Below, piece by piece: positions 20,685 through 29,830 of a DNA stretch of 64,000 nucleotides. This stretch comes from Paludibacteraceae bacterium. Lineage in GTDB: Bacteria; Bacteroidota; Bacteroidia; Bacteroidales; Paludibacteraceae. The notes under the pieces are model-generated. The model did not search any database and had not been told where the DNA came from. It saw only the letters and a list, made by a program, of their open reading frames with translations. A program made the translations under genes and the position numbers. The DNA is taken from NCBI GenBank assembly GCA_024405875.1, contig JAKSOA010000009.1, positions 1 through 64,000 on the forward strand, read 5' to 3'. Within the stretch, counting starts at the first letter, position 1. Every line of letters begins with the position of its first letter.

Positions 20685-21674
20685 ATGAAGACAAAATTAT
20701 ATATATTAGTTGCTGTTTTAATTACTGTTGGTTTTGGTACTGTATTTTCACAGGATTATCTGTTGTCACAACCGTGGTCAGCCACAACTTACATTGCTCC
20801 GTCATTCGCTGGTTTCACAGGCGGTGGTAGGGTGTTTGCCACATACAGGAATCAGTGGTCATCAATCAAAGGTTCTCAAACAGGACTTGTGAACTATGAC
20901 CAGTATTTCTATAAGATTCAGTCATCATTTGGTGCTAATCTCAATTATACGTCTTACGCTGCAGGAATGCTCTCACAGTTGCAATTCAACCTGCAGTATA
21001 ACTATAATGTCAAGATGACCAGGGATTGGTTCTTCCGTCCCGGATTACAACTGAGTGTGTTTCATAGGACATTAGACCCGTCAAAGGCAACTTTTGTTGA
21101 CCAGATTGCCGTTGATGGCTCAATAATAGGAGCCACGCAGTTCAAACCTACCATAACAAATCTGACCAGGTTTGACGCCGCAGTATCAATAATGTTCAAC
21201 GGTCCCTATTTCTTCGGTGGTGTTTCTGTTGACCACTTGCTAGGAAATAATATCTCATTTACAGATATGCCTGAGACCAAACAGCATATTAAAATGAATG
21301 TCTTTGCGGCTGGTATGATTCCTGTGACGCAAGGTTATGGAAAATATGATGCAAGAGATAATGTGACCATAGCTGCGCTATATCAGTGGCAGGGACAGTA
21401 TCATCAGATTGATATAGACGCAATGTACAGCCGCCGCTACTTTATGATAGGGTTAGGTTACAGAGGTATTCCATTCTATAGCCCCGATGGTCTAACAAGC
21501 ACAGATGCCTTGAAAATAATGATTGGTGGCTCTTACTATGGTTTCACACTTTCATACAGCTATGATGTAAGTTTGTCAAGCCTTGTGAACGTGTCTGGCG
21601 GTAGTCACGAGATTGTGCTCTCATATAGGTTTATGGAGTACAAACCAAATGACCGCAGATTCTTCTGTTATTAA
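20685..21674 (+). CDS. PorP/SprF-family outer-membrane protein, partner of the giant cargo
   Basis: A 329-residue predicted outer-membrane beta-barrel with a signal peptide ending near FSQ and the family's opening (QDYLLSQPWSATTYIAPSFAG) and closing (HEIVLSYRF) patterns. PorP/SprF proteins work with T9SS type-B cargo; SprF is needed for SprB secretion in Flavobacterium. The start at 20685 is preferred to the ATG at 20664 because GGGGAGGA (20669-20676) lies eight bases ahead, a Shine-Dalgarno unusually strong for this phylum, and because the signal peptide begins there. Only 17 bases separate it from the giant gene. A second, T9SS-core porP lies at 35640-36584. Confidence 0.9.
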   Translation: MKTKLYILVAVLITVGFGTVFSQDYLLSQPWSATTYIAPSFAGFTGGGRVFATYRNQWSSIKGSQTGLVNYDQYFYKIQSSFGANLNYTSYAAGMLSQLQFNLQYNYNVKMTRDWFFRPGLQLSVFHRTLDPSKATFVDQIAVDGSIIGATQFKPTITNLTRFDAAVSIMFNGPYFFGGVSVDHLLGNNISFTDMPETKQHIKMNVFAAGMIPVTQGYGKYDARDNVTIAALYQWQGQYHQIDIDAMYSRRYFMIGLGYRGIPFYSPDGLTSTDALKIMIGGSYYGFTLSYSYDVSLSSLVNVSGGSHEIVLSYRFMEYKPNDRRFFCY

Positions 21675-21690
21675 AACCTTAGGGGATGGC

Positions 21691-22104
21691 TTAGTCGCAC
21701 GCTTTTATTTCCTTTAAAGGAATCATTACAAATTCCCTCTCCTGCATACGCGGGTGGGGGATTTTTAGTTCAGCGGTATTAATTATGGCATTACCGTAGA
21801 GTAGAATGTCAATATCAATGGTGCGGTCAGAGTAGATGCCTTTTACGCTCTTTTTTGTGCGTCCAAGAGTGCGTTCTATCTCTTGTGTGGTATGCAGTAG
21901 GTCTAAAGGCTCAAGTGTTGTCAGTACACAGATGGCGCAATTTATGAATTTGTTATTGGACACAAAACCAGCCGCCTCAGTTTCAATGAATGTTGAGACG
22001 GCTGTTACTTTGCCTACTTTTTTACCTATCATCTCAATGGCTTTGTTCAGGGTATTTTCCCTGTCGCCCAAATTGCTGCCAAGAGACAGATAAGCACTAT
22101 TCAT
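21691..22104 (-). CDS. folK: 6-hydroxymethyl-7,8-dihydropterin pyrophosphokinase
   Basis: This folate-pathway kinase transfers pyrophosphate from ATP to 6-hydroxymethyl-dihydropterin in the cytoplasm. The 137-residue protein shows the opening YLSLGSNLGDR, the catalytic-loop segment DRTIDIDILLYG (about 93-104) and the IPHPRMQERxFV motif. Length is slightly short but within the family range. It converges with the PorP/SprF gene with 16 bases between the stops and lies downstream of typA across a small repeat. Confidence 0.96.
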   Translation of the reverse strand: MNSAYLSLGSNLGDRENTLNKAIEMIGKKVGKVTAVSTFIETEAAGFVSNNKFINCAICVLTTLEPLDLLHTTQEIERTLGRTKKSVKGIYSDRTIDIDILLYGNAIINTAELKIPHPRMQEREFVMIPLKEIKACD

Positions 22105-22115
22105 TATTATTAATC

Positions 22116-22146
22116 TATTAATTACTAATTGCTAATTACTAATTAT
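22116..22146. repeat. Intercistronic heptad repeat (AATTACT/AATTGCT), copy 1
   Basis: The 20-mer AATTACTAATTGCTAATTAC occurs at 22120-22139. The same 20-mer lies at 45039-45058 and, inverted, at 40218-40237. It fills the spacer between the typA stop and the folK start. Confidence 0.85.
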
Positions 22147-22148
22147 CC

Positions 22149-23948
22149 TTACGCTTTGTTGGCACGCTTGCGTTCAAGGTCATCAAGAATAATTTTTCTC
22201 AGACGCATTGACTTAGGGGTTACCTCAACATACTCATCTGCCTTAATGTACTCAAGAGCCTCCTCCAGAGACATAACTATGGCAGGTGCAATGTGAGTCT
22301 TCTCATCAGAGCCTGAGGCACGCATATTGGTAAGTTTCTTTGACTTGGTGACGTTTACAGGCAAGTCACCCTCTTTGCAGTGCTCACCAACAACCTGACC
22401 GGCATAGACCTCATCTTGCGGGTCAATAAAAAACTTGCCACGGTCTTGCAGTTTGTCAATTGCATAAGCATACGCTGTACCGCTTTCAAGAGCCACGATG
22501 GAACCGTTGTTACGGCGTTCAATCTCACCCTTGTACGGAGCGTATTTGGTAAAGCGGTGCGCTATTACCGCCTCTCCGGCAGTTGCTGTCAGAATATTTG
22601 TACGCAGACCTATTATGCCACGTGAAGGAATTTCAAACTCAATGTGTATGCGGTCATTCTTGGTCTCCATTGAGAGCATATCTCCCTTACGGTTTGATAC
22701 CATCTCAATTACTTTGCCTGAGAACTCTTCAGGAACATTTACTGTCAGTTGCTCAAACGGCTCACATTTAACACCGTCAATCTCCTTTATAATAACCTGA
22801 GGCTGTCCTACCTGTAACTCATATCCCTCACGACGCATTGTCTCAATAAGGACTGATAGGTGTAGCACTCCACGTCCATATACGTGCCATACATCTTCAT
22901 TATCCTCTTTAGTGACACGCAGGGCAAGGTTTTTGTCCAACTCTTTTATTAGACGGTCATTAATATGGCGTGATGTCACAAATTTGCCCTCTCTGCCAAA
23001 AAAAGGTGAGTCATTGATGGTGAAGACCATACTCATAGTAGGCTCGTCAATGGCTATAGGTGGCAGAGGCTCAACATTTTCAGCATCACAAATTGAGTCT
23101 CCAATCTCAAATTTCTCCAGACCAATTATTGCGCAAAGTTCTCCACTTGAAACCTCATTTACCCTTGTCTTTCCAAATCCGGAGAATATGTTAAGTTCTT
23201 TAATGCGGCATTTGTTCTGTGAGCCATCGCGGTGTACAAGTACAACATCCTGATTCTCCTTTATTGTACCACGATGCACACGTCCTACTGCAATTCTGCC
23301 TACGTATGATGAGAAATCAAGTGAGGTTATAAGCATCTGTAGCGGACCTTCAATCTGCTTTGGGGCAGGTATGTATTCCAGGATTGCGTCAAGTAGAGGG
23401 AAAATATTGTCAGTCTGCTTCTTCCAGTCAGTTGACATCCAATTGTTCTTTGCTGAGCCATAGATTGTGGGGAAATCAAGTTGGTCTTCAGATGCGTCAA
23501 GACTGCACATAAGGTCAAAAACAGCCTCCTGAACCTCATCGGGGCGACAGTTTGGCTTGTCAACCTTGTTTACAACCACAATTGGTTTGAGACCTATCTC
23601 AATAGCCTTCTGTAGCACAAAACGGGTTTGTGGCATAGGGCCTTCAAAAGCGTCAACAAGGAGCAGTACACCGTCAGCCATATTAAGCACACGCTCAACC
23701 TCTCCGCCAAAGTCACTGTGTCCCGGAGTGTCAATAATGTTTATTTTTGTGCCCTTGTAGTTTATGGATACATTCTTTGATACAATTGTTATGCCTCTCT
23801 CTCTCTCCAGGTCATTATTGTCAAGTATCAACTCGCCCTTATTCTCATTGTCACGGAACAAAGCCCCGGCAACCAGCATCTTGTCAACCAAAGTAGTCTT
23901 TCCGTGGTCAACGTGGGCAATAATCGCTATGTTTCTAATATCTTGCAT
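22149..23948 (-). CDS. typA: Ribosome-associated translational GTPase BipA/TypA
   Basis: An EF-G-like GTPase that binds ribosomes and assists assembly and stress adaptation. The protein (599 aa from 23948) shows G1 [11 protein letters not shown]3 [14 protein letters not shown]4 [13 protein letters not shown] and a BipA C-terminal domain. The ATG at 23948 is chosen over the upstream codon at 23996, because the promoter -33 element overlaps 23996 and family members begin at the [16 protein letters not shown] sequence. Confidence 0.96.
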   Translation of the reverse strand: MQDIRNIAIIAHVDHGKTTLVDKMLVAGALFRDNENKGELILDNNDLERERGITIVSKNVSINYKGTKINIIDTPGHSDFGGEVERVLNMADGVLLLVDAFEGPMPQTRFVLQKAIEIGLKPIVVVNKVDKPNCRPDEVQEAVFDLMCSLDASEDQLDFPTIYGSAKNNWMSTDWKKQTDNIFPLLDAILEYIPAPKQIEGPLQMLITSLDFSSYVGRIAVGRVHRGTIKENQDVVLVHRDGSQNKCRIKELNIFSGFGKTRVNEVSSGELCAIIGLEKFEIGDSICDAENVEPLPPIAIDEPTMSMVFTINDSPFFGREGKFVTSRHINDRLIKELDKNLALRVTKEDNEDVWHVYGRGVLHLSVLIETMRREGYELQVGQPQVIIKEIDGVKCEPFEQLTVNVPEEFSGKVIEMVSNRKGDMLSMETKNDRIHIEFEIPSRGIIGLRTNILTATAGEAVIAHRFTKYAPYKGEIERRNNGSIVALESGTAYAYAIDKLQDRGKFFIDPQDEVYAGQVVGEHCKEGDLPVNVTKSKKLTNMRASGSDEKTHIAPAIVMSLEEALEYIKADEYVEVTPKSMRLRKIILDDLERKRANKA

Positions 23949-23968
23949 CGCTTCCTTTTTTGAAGGTG

Positions 23969-23999
23969 CAAAGTTACGATAAAGCGAGACAAACACAAA
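23969..23999 (-). promoter_or_regulatory. typA promoter
   Basis: On the minus strand TTTG (23999-23996), 19 bases, then TAACTTTG (23976-23969). The predicted transcript starts about 15 bases before the ATG at 23948. Confidence 0.78.
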
Positions 24000-24055
24000 A
24001 TTTATTTTTGTTTGACTTTTTTTTCATAAAATGTTATAAAATGTGAAAATTATTG

Positions 24056-24063
24056 TACATTTG
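24056..24063 (+). promoter_or_regulatory. Possible -7 element for the small membrane protein
   Basis: TACATTTG fits the TAnnTTTG -7 consensus 31 bases before the ATG at 24095. No good -33 TTG is seen at the expected spacing, so this is tentative. Confidence 0.45.
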
Positions 24064-24094
24064 CAAAAATTTTTAACATTTCACCATTCCTAAG

Positions 24095-24514
24095 ATGAAG
24101 AGATTGTATATATCAGCGTGGATTTCGTCTGCAATAGCATTACTTGGATACATCCTTATTATTACAAACAATTACGGAGGGGCGTTCTTGTTTCAGTTTG
24201 GAATAATAGCCGCATCTGCATTCTGTCTTGTCAATGCGTTCTGGCTTATATCAAAACGATACCTTTCATCAGGTGCTTCAATGTACTGCATACTTCTGCT
24301 TAACCTTTTTATGATGTTTAAGATATTGGATTATGCAGGTGCCATCTATCTCTATTTCTCTGGAATATTTTTCTTCGTACTTGCTGTAATAGCCAAATAT
24401 GTATCGGTAAGAAAAGTTAGGAGACAGGGTGGTACCCCGATGTCATCTTTTGACACCCCGACGTGCTACGCCATAGCCACAACACTACTTTCTTCGGTTG
24501 TGCTTGCGTGTTAA
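24095..24514 (+). CDS. Small multi-pass membrane protein of unknown function
   Basis: I do not recognise this 139-residue protein. It has four clear hydrophobic segments (about 5-23, 28-52, 62-80, 83-104), a basic loop after the fourth (KYVSVRKVRR) and a hydrophobic C-terminus that ends in cysteine. It stands alone on the plus strand between divergent typA and convergent murI, with its own promoter-like box. Its stop abuts the murI stop with no spacer, and its terminator lies inside the murI coding region. Nothing suggests a function. Confidence 0.7.
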   Translation: MKRLYISAWISSAIALLGYILIITNNYGGAFLFQFGIIAASAFCLVNAFWLISKRYLSSGASMYCILLLNLFMMFKILDYAGAIYLYFSGIFFFVLAVIAKYVSVRKVRRQGGTPMSSFDTPTCYAIATTLLSSVVLAC

Positions 24515-25339
24515 TCAATAATTGATTGTTTCAGCGGAGATTGACGCATCAAGGAAAATTGATGCGTTTTTTGTGAACTTGGCACTCTGCTCTGTGGTAT
24601 GAAATGAGCAGTTGCCACCACGTGATATGGATTGTTCCATCTCTTTATGCCTGCTAAGATAATCTTTAAGAGATGCCGCTACAATTGGTCCCTGGCTTAT
24701 TATGTTAATACTTGCAGGCAGGTATTTAGCAATTTTATCCTTAAGAAGAGGGTAGTGAGTGCAGGCAAGTATAACAGTGTCAATCAAAGGGTCTTTTGCC
24801 ATAAGAGAGTCACAGTATTGCTTAACAAAGAAGTCTGCGCCATCACTTGCTGACTCTCCGTTCTCAATAAGCGGCACCCACATAGGACAAGACTGTCCCG
24901 TAACCTTTATATCGGGGTGAAATTTTGAAATCTCAATGTTATATGACATAGAGTCAATTGTACCCTCCGTGCCGAACAGCCCGATGTGACGGCTTTTTGA
25001 ATATTTCCCAACAATCTCTGTAGTGGGACGTATCACACCAAGGACACGCTTGTCAGGAGCATATTTTGGAAGATAGTTCTGCTGTATGTTTCTAAGTGCT
25101 TTGGCTGATGCCGTATTGCACGCAAGAATAACCAGATTACAGCCCATTGAAAAGAGTTGTCTGACACTCTCAAGTGTATAGCGATAGACAATGTCAAATG
25201 AGCGTGTGCCATAAGGAGTTCGTGCATTGTCACCCAAGTATATGTAGTCATACTCAGGCATCAATGCACGAATCTCACTAAGAATGGTAAGTCCTCCGTA
25301 ACCGGAATCAAATATCCCTATGGCTGATTTGGAGGACAT
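24515..25339 (-). CDS. murI: Glutamate racemase
   Basis: This enzyme makes D-glutamate for peptidoglycan in the cytoplasm. The 274-residue protein has the two catalytic cysteines, in LACNTAS (C74) and LACTHYPLL (C193), and the N-terminal DSGYGGL. It starts five bases after the first skp gene (25345-25854) and is the last gene of the porG-uppS-bamA-skp-skp-murI operon. The final codons double as an opposite-strand terminator. Confidence 0.97.
   Translation of the reverse strand: MSSKSAIGIFDSGYGGLTILSEIRALMPEYDYIYLGDNARTPYGTRSFDIVYRYTLESVRQLFSMGCNLVILACNTASAKALRNIQQNYLPKYAPDKRVLGVIRPTTEIVGKYSKSRHIGLFGTEGTIDSMSYNIEISKFHPDIKVTGQSCPMWVPLIENGESASDGADFFVKQYCDSLMAKDPLIDTVILACTHYPLLKDKIAKYLPASINIISQGPIVAASLKDYLSRHKEMEQSISRGGNCSFHTTEQSAKFTKNASIFLDASISAETINY
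24544..24572 (+). terminator. Terminator for the small membrane gene, inside the murI 3' end
   Basis: ACGCATCAA (24544-24552) pairs with TTGATGCGT (24559-24567) around a 6-base loop and is followed by Ts to 24572. On the other strand the same bases encode the last residues of MurI. Confidence 0.75.
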
Positions 25340-25344
25340 ATAGA

Positions 25345-25854
25345 TTATTTAAGGTTAAGAACCTTCTTTACAAGAGGAAGAACATTAACGGCGGCGCTGC
25401 CAACGTATGGAAGTACCTGTCCACCAGCAGAATCAATAATATATGTGAAACCGTTCTCATCACCAACTTGTTTTACGGCTTTATTAGCCTTGTCAATAAT
25501 TGGTGCAATAAGTTCCTGCTGTTTCTTTTGAAGGTTAGTCTGAGCGTTCTGTTGGAACTCCTCAATGCTCTGGCCAAGACGTTGAAGTTCCGCTTCCTTA
25601 TACTCCTTAATAGTAATATCAAGAGAATCTCTTTTCTGAAGATACTCAGCACACCTCTGTTGTAACTCATCATTTAGTTTCTTTCCCTCCTGTTGATATG
25701 TAAGGTTGATGTCCTCAAGTTGTTTGAGGGCTGCCTCATACTCAGGCATAGAGGTAATCAAATCCTGGCTGTTGATATAACCTATTTTCAAATTCTCTTG
25801 TGCCATTAGTAGTGCTGGCACCATAATCAATACTGCTAAAACAATCTTTTTCAT
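25345..25854 (-). CDS. Periplasmic chaperone, OmpH/Skp family (second copy in operon)
   Basis: A 169-residue secreted protein with a signal peptide ending at LLMAQ and a long charged helical region (about 40-125) of the Skp tentacle type. Skp proteins hold unfolded outer-membrane proteins on the way to BamA. It lies directly downstream of a second Skp-like gene, separated by a tandem repeat, and upstream of murI. In Porphyromonas gingivalis two OmpH genes likewise follow bamA. Confidence 0.9.
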   Translation of the reverse strand: MKKIVLAVLIMVPALLMAQENLKIGYINSQDLITSMPEYEAALKQLEDINLTYQQEGKKLNDELQQRCAEYLQKRDSLDITIKEYKEAELQRLGQSIEEFQQNAQTNLQKKQQELIAPIIDKANKAVKQVGDENGFTYIIDSAGGQVLPYVGSAAVNVLPLVKKVLNLK

Positions 25855-25906
25855 AACTTTTATTTTTTAACTTTTATTTTTTAACTTTTATTTTTTAACT
25901 TTTATT
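25855..25906. repeat. Tandem 14-bp repeat between the two skp genes
   Basis: The unit AACTTTTATTTTTT occurs 3.7 times without a mismatch between the ATG of one skp gene and the last codon and stop of the other (stop at 25904-25902). A single related copy lies after uvrA (48762-48780). Confidence 0.9.
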
Positions 25907-26411
25907 GAGCGTACCCCATTTTGTTAAGTACATCATCAGATATGTCAATGTTAGGGTTCACAAACATAATCATACCGGTGGCCCTATCCCAAATGGCTGA
26001 GTATCCCTTGCTCTCTGCAATGCCTTTCAAAGCATTGTACAATTCCTCATAAATTGGCTTCATAAGACTCTCTTTCTTTTTGAAGAGTTCACCGTCATTG
26101 CCAAAATATTTGCGTTTAAGTTCACTCGCCTCAGTCTCTTTTGCCACAATCTCCTTCTCTTTCTCCTGCTTTTGGGCGTCAGTCAGGAAAACCATCTCTG
26201 CCTGATAGTTCTTATATAAGGTCTGAGCCTCCGCATTAAGAGCCTCAACCTCTTTCTGCCACTTTTTTGAACTCTGTTCAATCTGTTGGGTGGCACTCTC
26301 ATAGGCGGGAATCTTCTTCAAAAGATATTCTGTGTCAACAAATGCGTATTTTTGTGCGTACACCCCGATGCCAAATAAGGCGATTGCCAATGTTAAAATA
26401 AGTTTTCTCAT
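25902..26411 (-). CDS. Periplasmic chaperone, OmpH/Skp family (first copy in operon)
   Basis: A 169-residue secreted Skp-like chaperone with a signal peptide ending at GVYAQ and a charged helical core. The ATG at 26411 is preferred: it starts a clean signal peptide, and the upstream in-frame codon at 26450 falls within a TATCTTTG promoter box. It follows bamA, and its stop codon lies inside the 14-bp tandem repeat. The two Skp proteins differ in sequence, so they are probably old paralogues rather than a recent duplication. Confidence 0.9.
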   Translation of the reverse strand: MRKLILTLAIALFGIGVYAQKYAFVDTEYLLKKIPAYESATQQIEQSSKKWQKEVEALNAEAQTLYKNYQAEMVFLTDAQKQEKEKEIVAKETEASELKRKYFGNDGELFKKKESLMKPIYEELYNALKGIAESKGYSAIWDRATGMIMFVNPNIDISDDVLNKMGYAQ

Positions 26412-26447
26412 AATTTCAATGTGTTGTTTTTTACACATATTTGACTG

Positions 26448-26455
26448 CAAAGATA
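26448..26455 (-). promoter_or_regulatory. Possible internal promoter (-7) before the first skp gene
   Basis: TATCTTTG on the minus strand (26455-26448) overlaps the spacer after bamA. A transcript from here would have a leader of about 30 bases. No clear -33 element is seen. Confidence 0.5.
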
Positions 26456-26470
26456 GTAAAATGTTTAATA

Positions 26471-29074
26471 CTAAAACTCTTGACCTATGACAAAGTGGAA
26501 CTGACTGCCGCTGACCACGCCGTTAACCTTATCAAATCCATAGCCCCAGTCAACGCCAAGCAGACCAAACATAGGCATATAGACTCTTAAGCCTACACCA
26601 AGTGAGCGTTTAAGGTCAATAGGGTTGAAATCCTTATATTCAGCCCAGCAGTTGCCTGCCTCGGCAAAAGCAAGAGCCCATATCATTGTCTGTTCCTTCA
26701 AAAGAATGGGGTAGCGTAGTTCCATTGTGAACTTTGTATAGATGTTACCAGCCTGATAGCCGTTAATATATGGTGTAAGAGAACCATTGGCATAACCACG
26801 CAACGCTACTGTCTCTGTGGCGTATGTTGTACTGTAACCAGACATACCGTCACCACCCATATAGAATGTCTCAAACGGAGAACGCTTGTTGTAGTTGTAA
26901 TAACCTAAAAAACCAAATTCCGCACGTCCCATAAGAACAAGTTTGTTGTTTTTTGTAAGAGGTACAAAGAACTTAGCCTTGAATTTAATCTTATAGTATT
27001 CAACCCATCGGTATATATCCTGAGTTGAAAGATGCGAATAATCTGTTTTTTTATCAAAGGCTGAATATGGCGGAGTCAGGGAGACTGATAGTGATACGTC
27101 AGAGCCCCTTGTTGTATATATAGGCTGGTCAAACGAGTTACGGCTCAGAATGGCACCTATGCTGAAGTTGTTACTTACACCTGTGTTCAGAGCAAAATAG
27201 TCCCATTTGCTGAGCCAATATTTCTGGTATGAGATTATACCAGAGAGCGTGAAGTAATCGTCAGGCCATTTTAGCCTTGTCCCGAAAGTCATATTGGTTC
27301 CGAAAATCATAATGTATTTATCGGGGTCATATGATGATGAATACCAACTGTTATATGAGTTTGAGTCATAGTAGTTTCCGTAATAGTAGGAAGAACTGTA
27401 ACTGCTGCTGACACCTGACTGTTTGGAGAAATATATTGAAAAGTTCAAACTATTAGGTCTTTTACCGCCAAGCCAGGGTTCAGTGAATGACAGGCTATAT
27501 GCTTGATAGTACATACCATTGGTCTGAGCACGCAGAATAAGGGTCTGACCATCACCTTGTGGCAACGGACGATAGGACTTGCCGTTGAATATGTTTCTAA
27601 GAGAGAAGTTCGTGAACTTCAAACTGAGTGTTCCCACTACACCTGTCTGTCCCCAACCGGCTGAGAGTTCAATCTGGTCATTCTTCTTGGCTTCAAGAAC
27701 GTATGTAAGGTCTACAGTGCCGTTCTCAGGGTCAGGGACTGTTTTTATATCCATCTTACCTGGTTCCGTGGAGAAGTGGCCGGTAGCGGCAAGCTCACGC
27801 ATTGAACGCATAATATCTGACTTGCTGAAAAGGTCGCCTGGTTTTGTACGCAACTCTCGCCTTACAACGTGTTCATAAAGGTATGTGCTACCTTGGATAT
27901 TAACTTTGTTTATAGTTGCCTGACGCCCCTCAATTATTCTAATGTCCATATCAACGGAGTCTCCTGAGATATTGGTCTCAACAGGCTGCATATTGAAGAA
28001 TAGGTATCCGTTGTCAAGATACAGGTTGCTTACGGCATCTTCATCTTCAAACAGGCGCTGGTTTAGTTTCTTCAGATTGTAAACATCTCCTTTCTTGATG
28101 TTCAGCATTCTTCTGAGATAGTCTGTGGTATAGACAGTGTTGCCCATCCAGGTTATGTCTCTGAAGAAGTATCTTTTGCCCTCATCAACCTTTATGTAGA
28201 CGTTTACGTATTTCTCAGGCTTTTTCTCATCGGGGTAGACACTGTCTGAGAGAATAATTGCATCACGGAATCCGTGTTCATTATACTTCTCAATAAGCAG
28301 TTTCTTGTCATTCTCATATTCTGACGGAACAAACTTTTTTGTACGGAAGAGTGTCAGTATATTGTGTTTGCCGTTGGTCTTCTTCATTGCAAGGTCAAGT
28401 TTGTTTTTTGACAGATTTTGGTTGCCTTCAAAGATAATGTTGTTGACCTTTATTTTCTTACCCTTTTCAATACGGACATCAACTATATTGTTCATCCCCG
28501 ATATGTCATCTTCACGAGGTGTAACCGTCACTTTAGTATTGTAATAACCTTTGTCCTTGAAGTAACGTATAACATATTTCTTTGCTTTGTCAATGGAGTA
28601 GGGGGTTACTTGAGTTCCTGCCGCAAGCCCCATCCCCTTTTCCAAATCCTCACGTTCTTTCTTTTTAACACCCATTATGTTTAGGTGTGATACCTTTGGA
28701 CGCTGGTCAAGATTTATGTTAAGCCATATTTTGTTGCCCCTTATAGATATGACCTCCATTTTTATGTTAGAGAAGAGCCCCTGTTTCCAAAAACGGCGTA
28801 TCACTTTTGTTATGTCATCACCAGGAATAGCTATTTTTTCTCCTTTTTTCAGCCCTGAGTAACCGATAAGTACATAATCTTCATAGTTGTTTTTTCCTGA
28901 AATAGTTATCTCTTCAATCTCGTATGTGCGAGGATTGTCATAACTGAAATCAGGTAGTGCGTCTGATGTAAGAATCTCTGTTGAGTCCACAAATGTCTCC
29001 AATGTCTCATCGGCGCTGGTTGCAATTGCATACAGTGCTAAACAAATGGTTATCAGCAGATTCCTGGCTCTCAT
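26471..29074 (-). CDS. bamA: BamA, outer-membrane protein assembly barrel
   Basis: This Omp85-family protein is the core of the machine that folds and inserts outer-membrane barrels. The 867 residues comprise a signal peptide (about 1-21), five POTRA domains (about 50-460) and a C-terminal 16-strand barrel with the conserved RGY motif (ALRGYANGS) of loop 6 and a terminal aromatic residue (IGQEF). It overlaps uppS by one base and precedes two skp genes. The same porG-uppS-bamA-ompH-ompH order occurs in P. gingivalis (PG0189-PG0193). Confidence 0.96.
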   Translation of the reverse strand: MRARNLLITICLALYAIATSADETLETFVDSTEILTSDALPDFSYDNPRTYEIEEITISGKNNYEDYVLIGYSGLKKGEKIAIPGDDITKVIRRFWKQGLFSNIKMEVISIRGNKIWLNINLDQRPKVSHLNIMGVKKKEREDLEKGMGLAAGTQVTPYSIDKAKKYVIRYFKDKGYYNTKVTVTPREDDISGMNNIVDVRIEKGKKIKVNNIIFEGNQNLSKNKLDLAMKKTNGKHNILTLFRTKKFVPSEYENDKKLLIEKYNEHGFRDAIILSDSVYPDEKKPEKYVNVYIKVDEGKRYFFRDITWMGNTVYTTDYLRRMLNIKKGDVYNLKKLNQRLFEDEDAVSNLYLDNGYLFFNMQPVETNISGDSVDMDIRIIEGRQATINKVNIQGSTYLYEHVVRRELRTKPGDLFSKSDIMRSMRELAATGHFSTEPGKMDIKTVPDPENGTVDLTYVLEAKKNDQIELSAGWGQTGVVGTLSLKFTNFSLRNIFNGKSYRPLPQGDGQTLILRAQTNGMYYQAYSLSFTEPWLGGKRPNSLNFSIYFSKQSGVSSSYSSSYYYGNYYDSNSYNSWYSSSYDPDKYIMIFGTNMTFGTRLKWPDDYFTLSGIISYQKYWLSKWDYFALNTGVSNNFSIGAILSRNSFDQPIYTTRGSDVSLSVSLTPPYSAFDKKTDYSHLSTQDIYRWVEYYKIKFKAKFFVPLTKNNKLVLMGRAEFGFLGYYNYNKRSPFETFYMGGDGMSGYSTTYATETVALRGYANGSLTPYINGYQAGNIYTKFTMELRYPILLKEQTMIWALAFAEAGNCWAEYKDFNPIDLKRSLGVGLRVYMPMFGLLGVDWGYGFDKVNGVVSGSQFHFVIGQEF

Positions 29075-29823
29075 TATATCTTTTCTATCTGTTCTCCTGT
29101 TTTGCCGAACCTACGTTCTCTTGTCTGAAAATCGGCTATTATCTTAAAAAAGTCCTCTTTAGTGAAATCAGGCCACATTACGGGTGTGAAGTAAAGTTCC
29201 GTATATGCTATCTGCCATAAAAGGAAGTTGCTGATTCTGTACTCTCCGCTTGTGCGTATGAGTATCTCGGGGTCGGGCATCGCTTTTGTTGTCATATATG
29301 AGGCTACCACGCTATCATTAATTGAGCCTGAGTCAAGTAATCCGTTCTTAACATCTTGGCTTATTTTACGAGCCATCTCAGTAATCTCCCAACGGGCGGA
29401 GTAACTGAGGGCTATGTTCAGAGTTGTGCCGGTATTATTCTCAGTGCTCTTCATACACTCTTCAAACTTCAGACGCACCGGCTCTGGCAGACGCATTGTG
29501 TCTCCTATGGTTGTAAGACGCACATTGTTTGCATTAAGCCTCTCTGTCTCATTCTCAATTGTCTTTACAAGCAGTTTCATTAGAGCCTCAACCTCATCTT
29601 TAGGTCTGTTCCAATTCTCTGTTGAGAAGGCGTAAAGAGTGAGGTACTTTACTCCTGCTTCAGTGGCGGCTTCTGTTATGTTGCGTACAGTCTGCACCCC
29701 CTGTATATGCCCGTAGAAACGTTCTTGTCCGCGAGCCTTGGCCCATCTGCCGTTCCCGTCCATAATAATGGCTATATGTTCAGGCACCGCCGCCATATTT
29801 ATTTTATCTTTAAAACTACTCAT
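29074..29823 (-). CDS. uppS: Isoprenyl transferase (undecaprenyl diphosphate synthase)
   Basis: This cytoplasmic cis-prenyltransferase makes the C55 lipid carrier for peptidoglycan and glycans. The protein (249 aa from 29823) has the substrate-binding IIMDGNGRWAKARG (about 15-28), FSTENWNRP and the C-terminal RTSGEYRISNFLLWQ-type motif. The ATG at 29823 lies just after the porG stop; the codon at 29856 would overlap porG by 26 bases and add unconserved residues. Confidence 0.96.
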   Translation of the reverse strand: MSSFKDKINMAAVPEHIAIIMDGNGRWAKARGQERFYGHIQGVQTVRNITEAATEAGVKYLTLYAFSTENWNRPKDEVEALMKLLVKTIENETERLNANNVRLTTIGDTMRLPEPVRLKFEECMKSTENNTGTTLNIALSYSARWEITEMARKISQDVKNGLLDSGSINDSVVASYMTTKAMPDPEILIRTSGEYRISNFLLWQIAYTELYFTPVMWPDFTKEDFFKIIADFQTRERRFGKTGEQIEKI

Positions 29824-29830
29824 AATGGTT

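Noticed and set aside
24095..25339. Overlapping gene fusion of the small membrane protein with murI
   Set aside because: They are on opposite strands and their stops abut, so no fusion is possible.
25345..26411. Recent tandem duplication of the skp genes
   Set aside because: The two proteins share fold and length but their sequences differ widely, and the repeat between them is only 14 bases in period.
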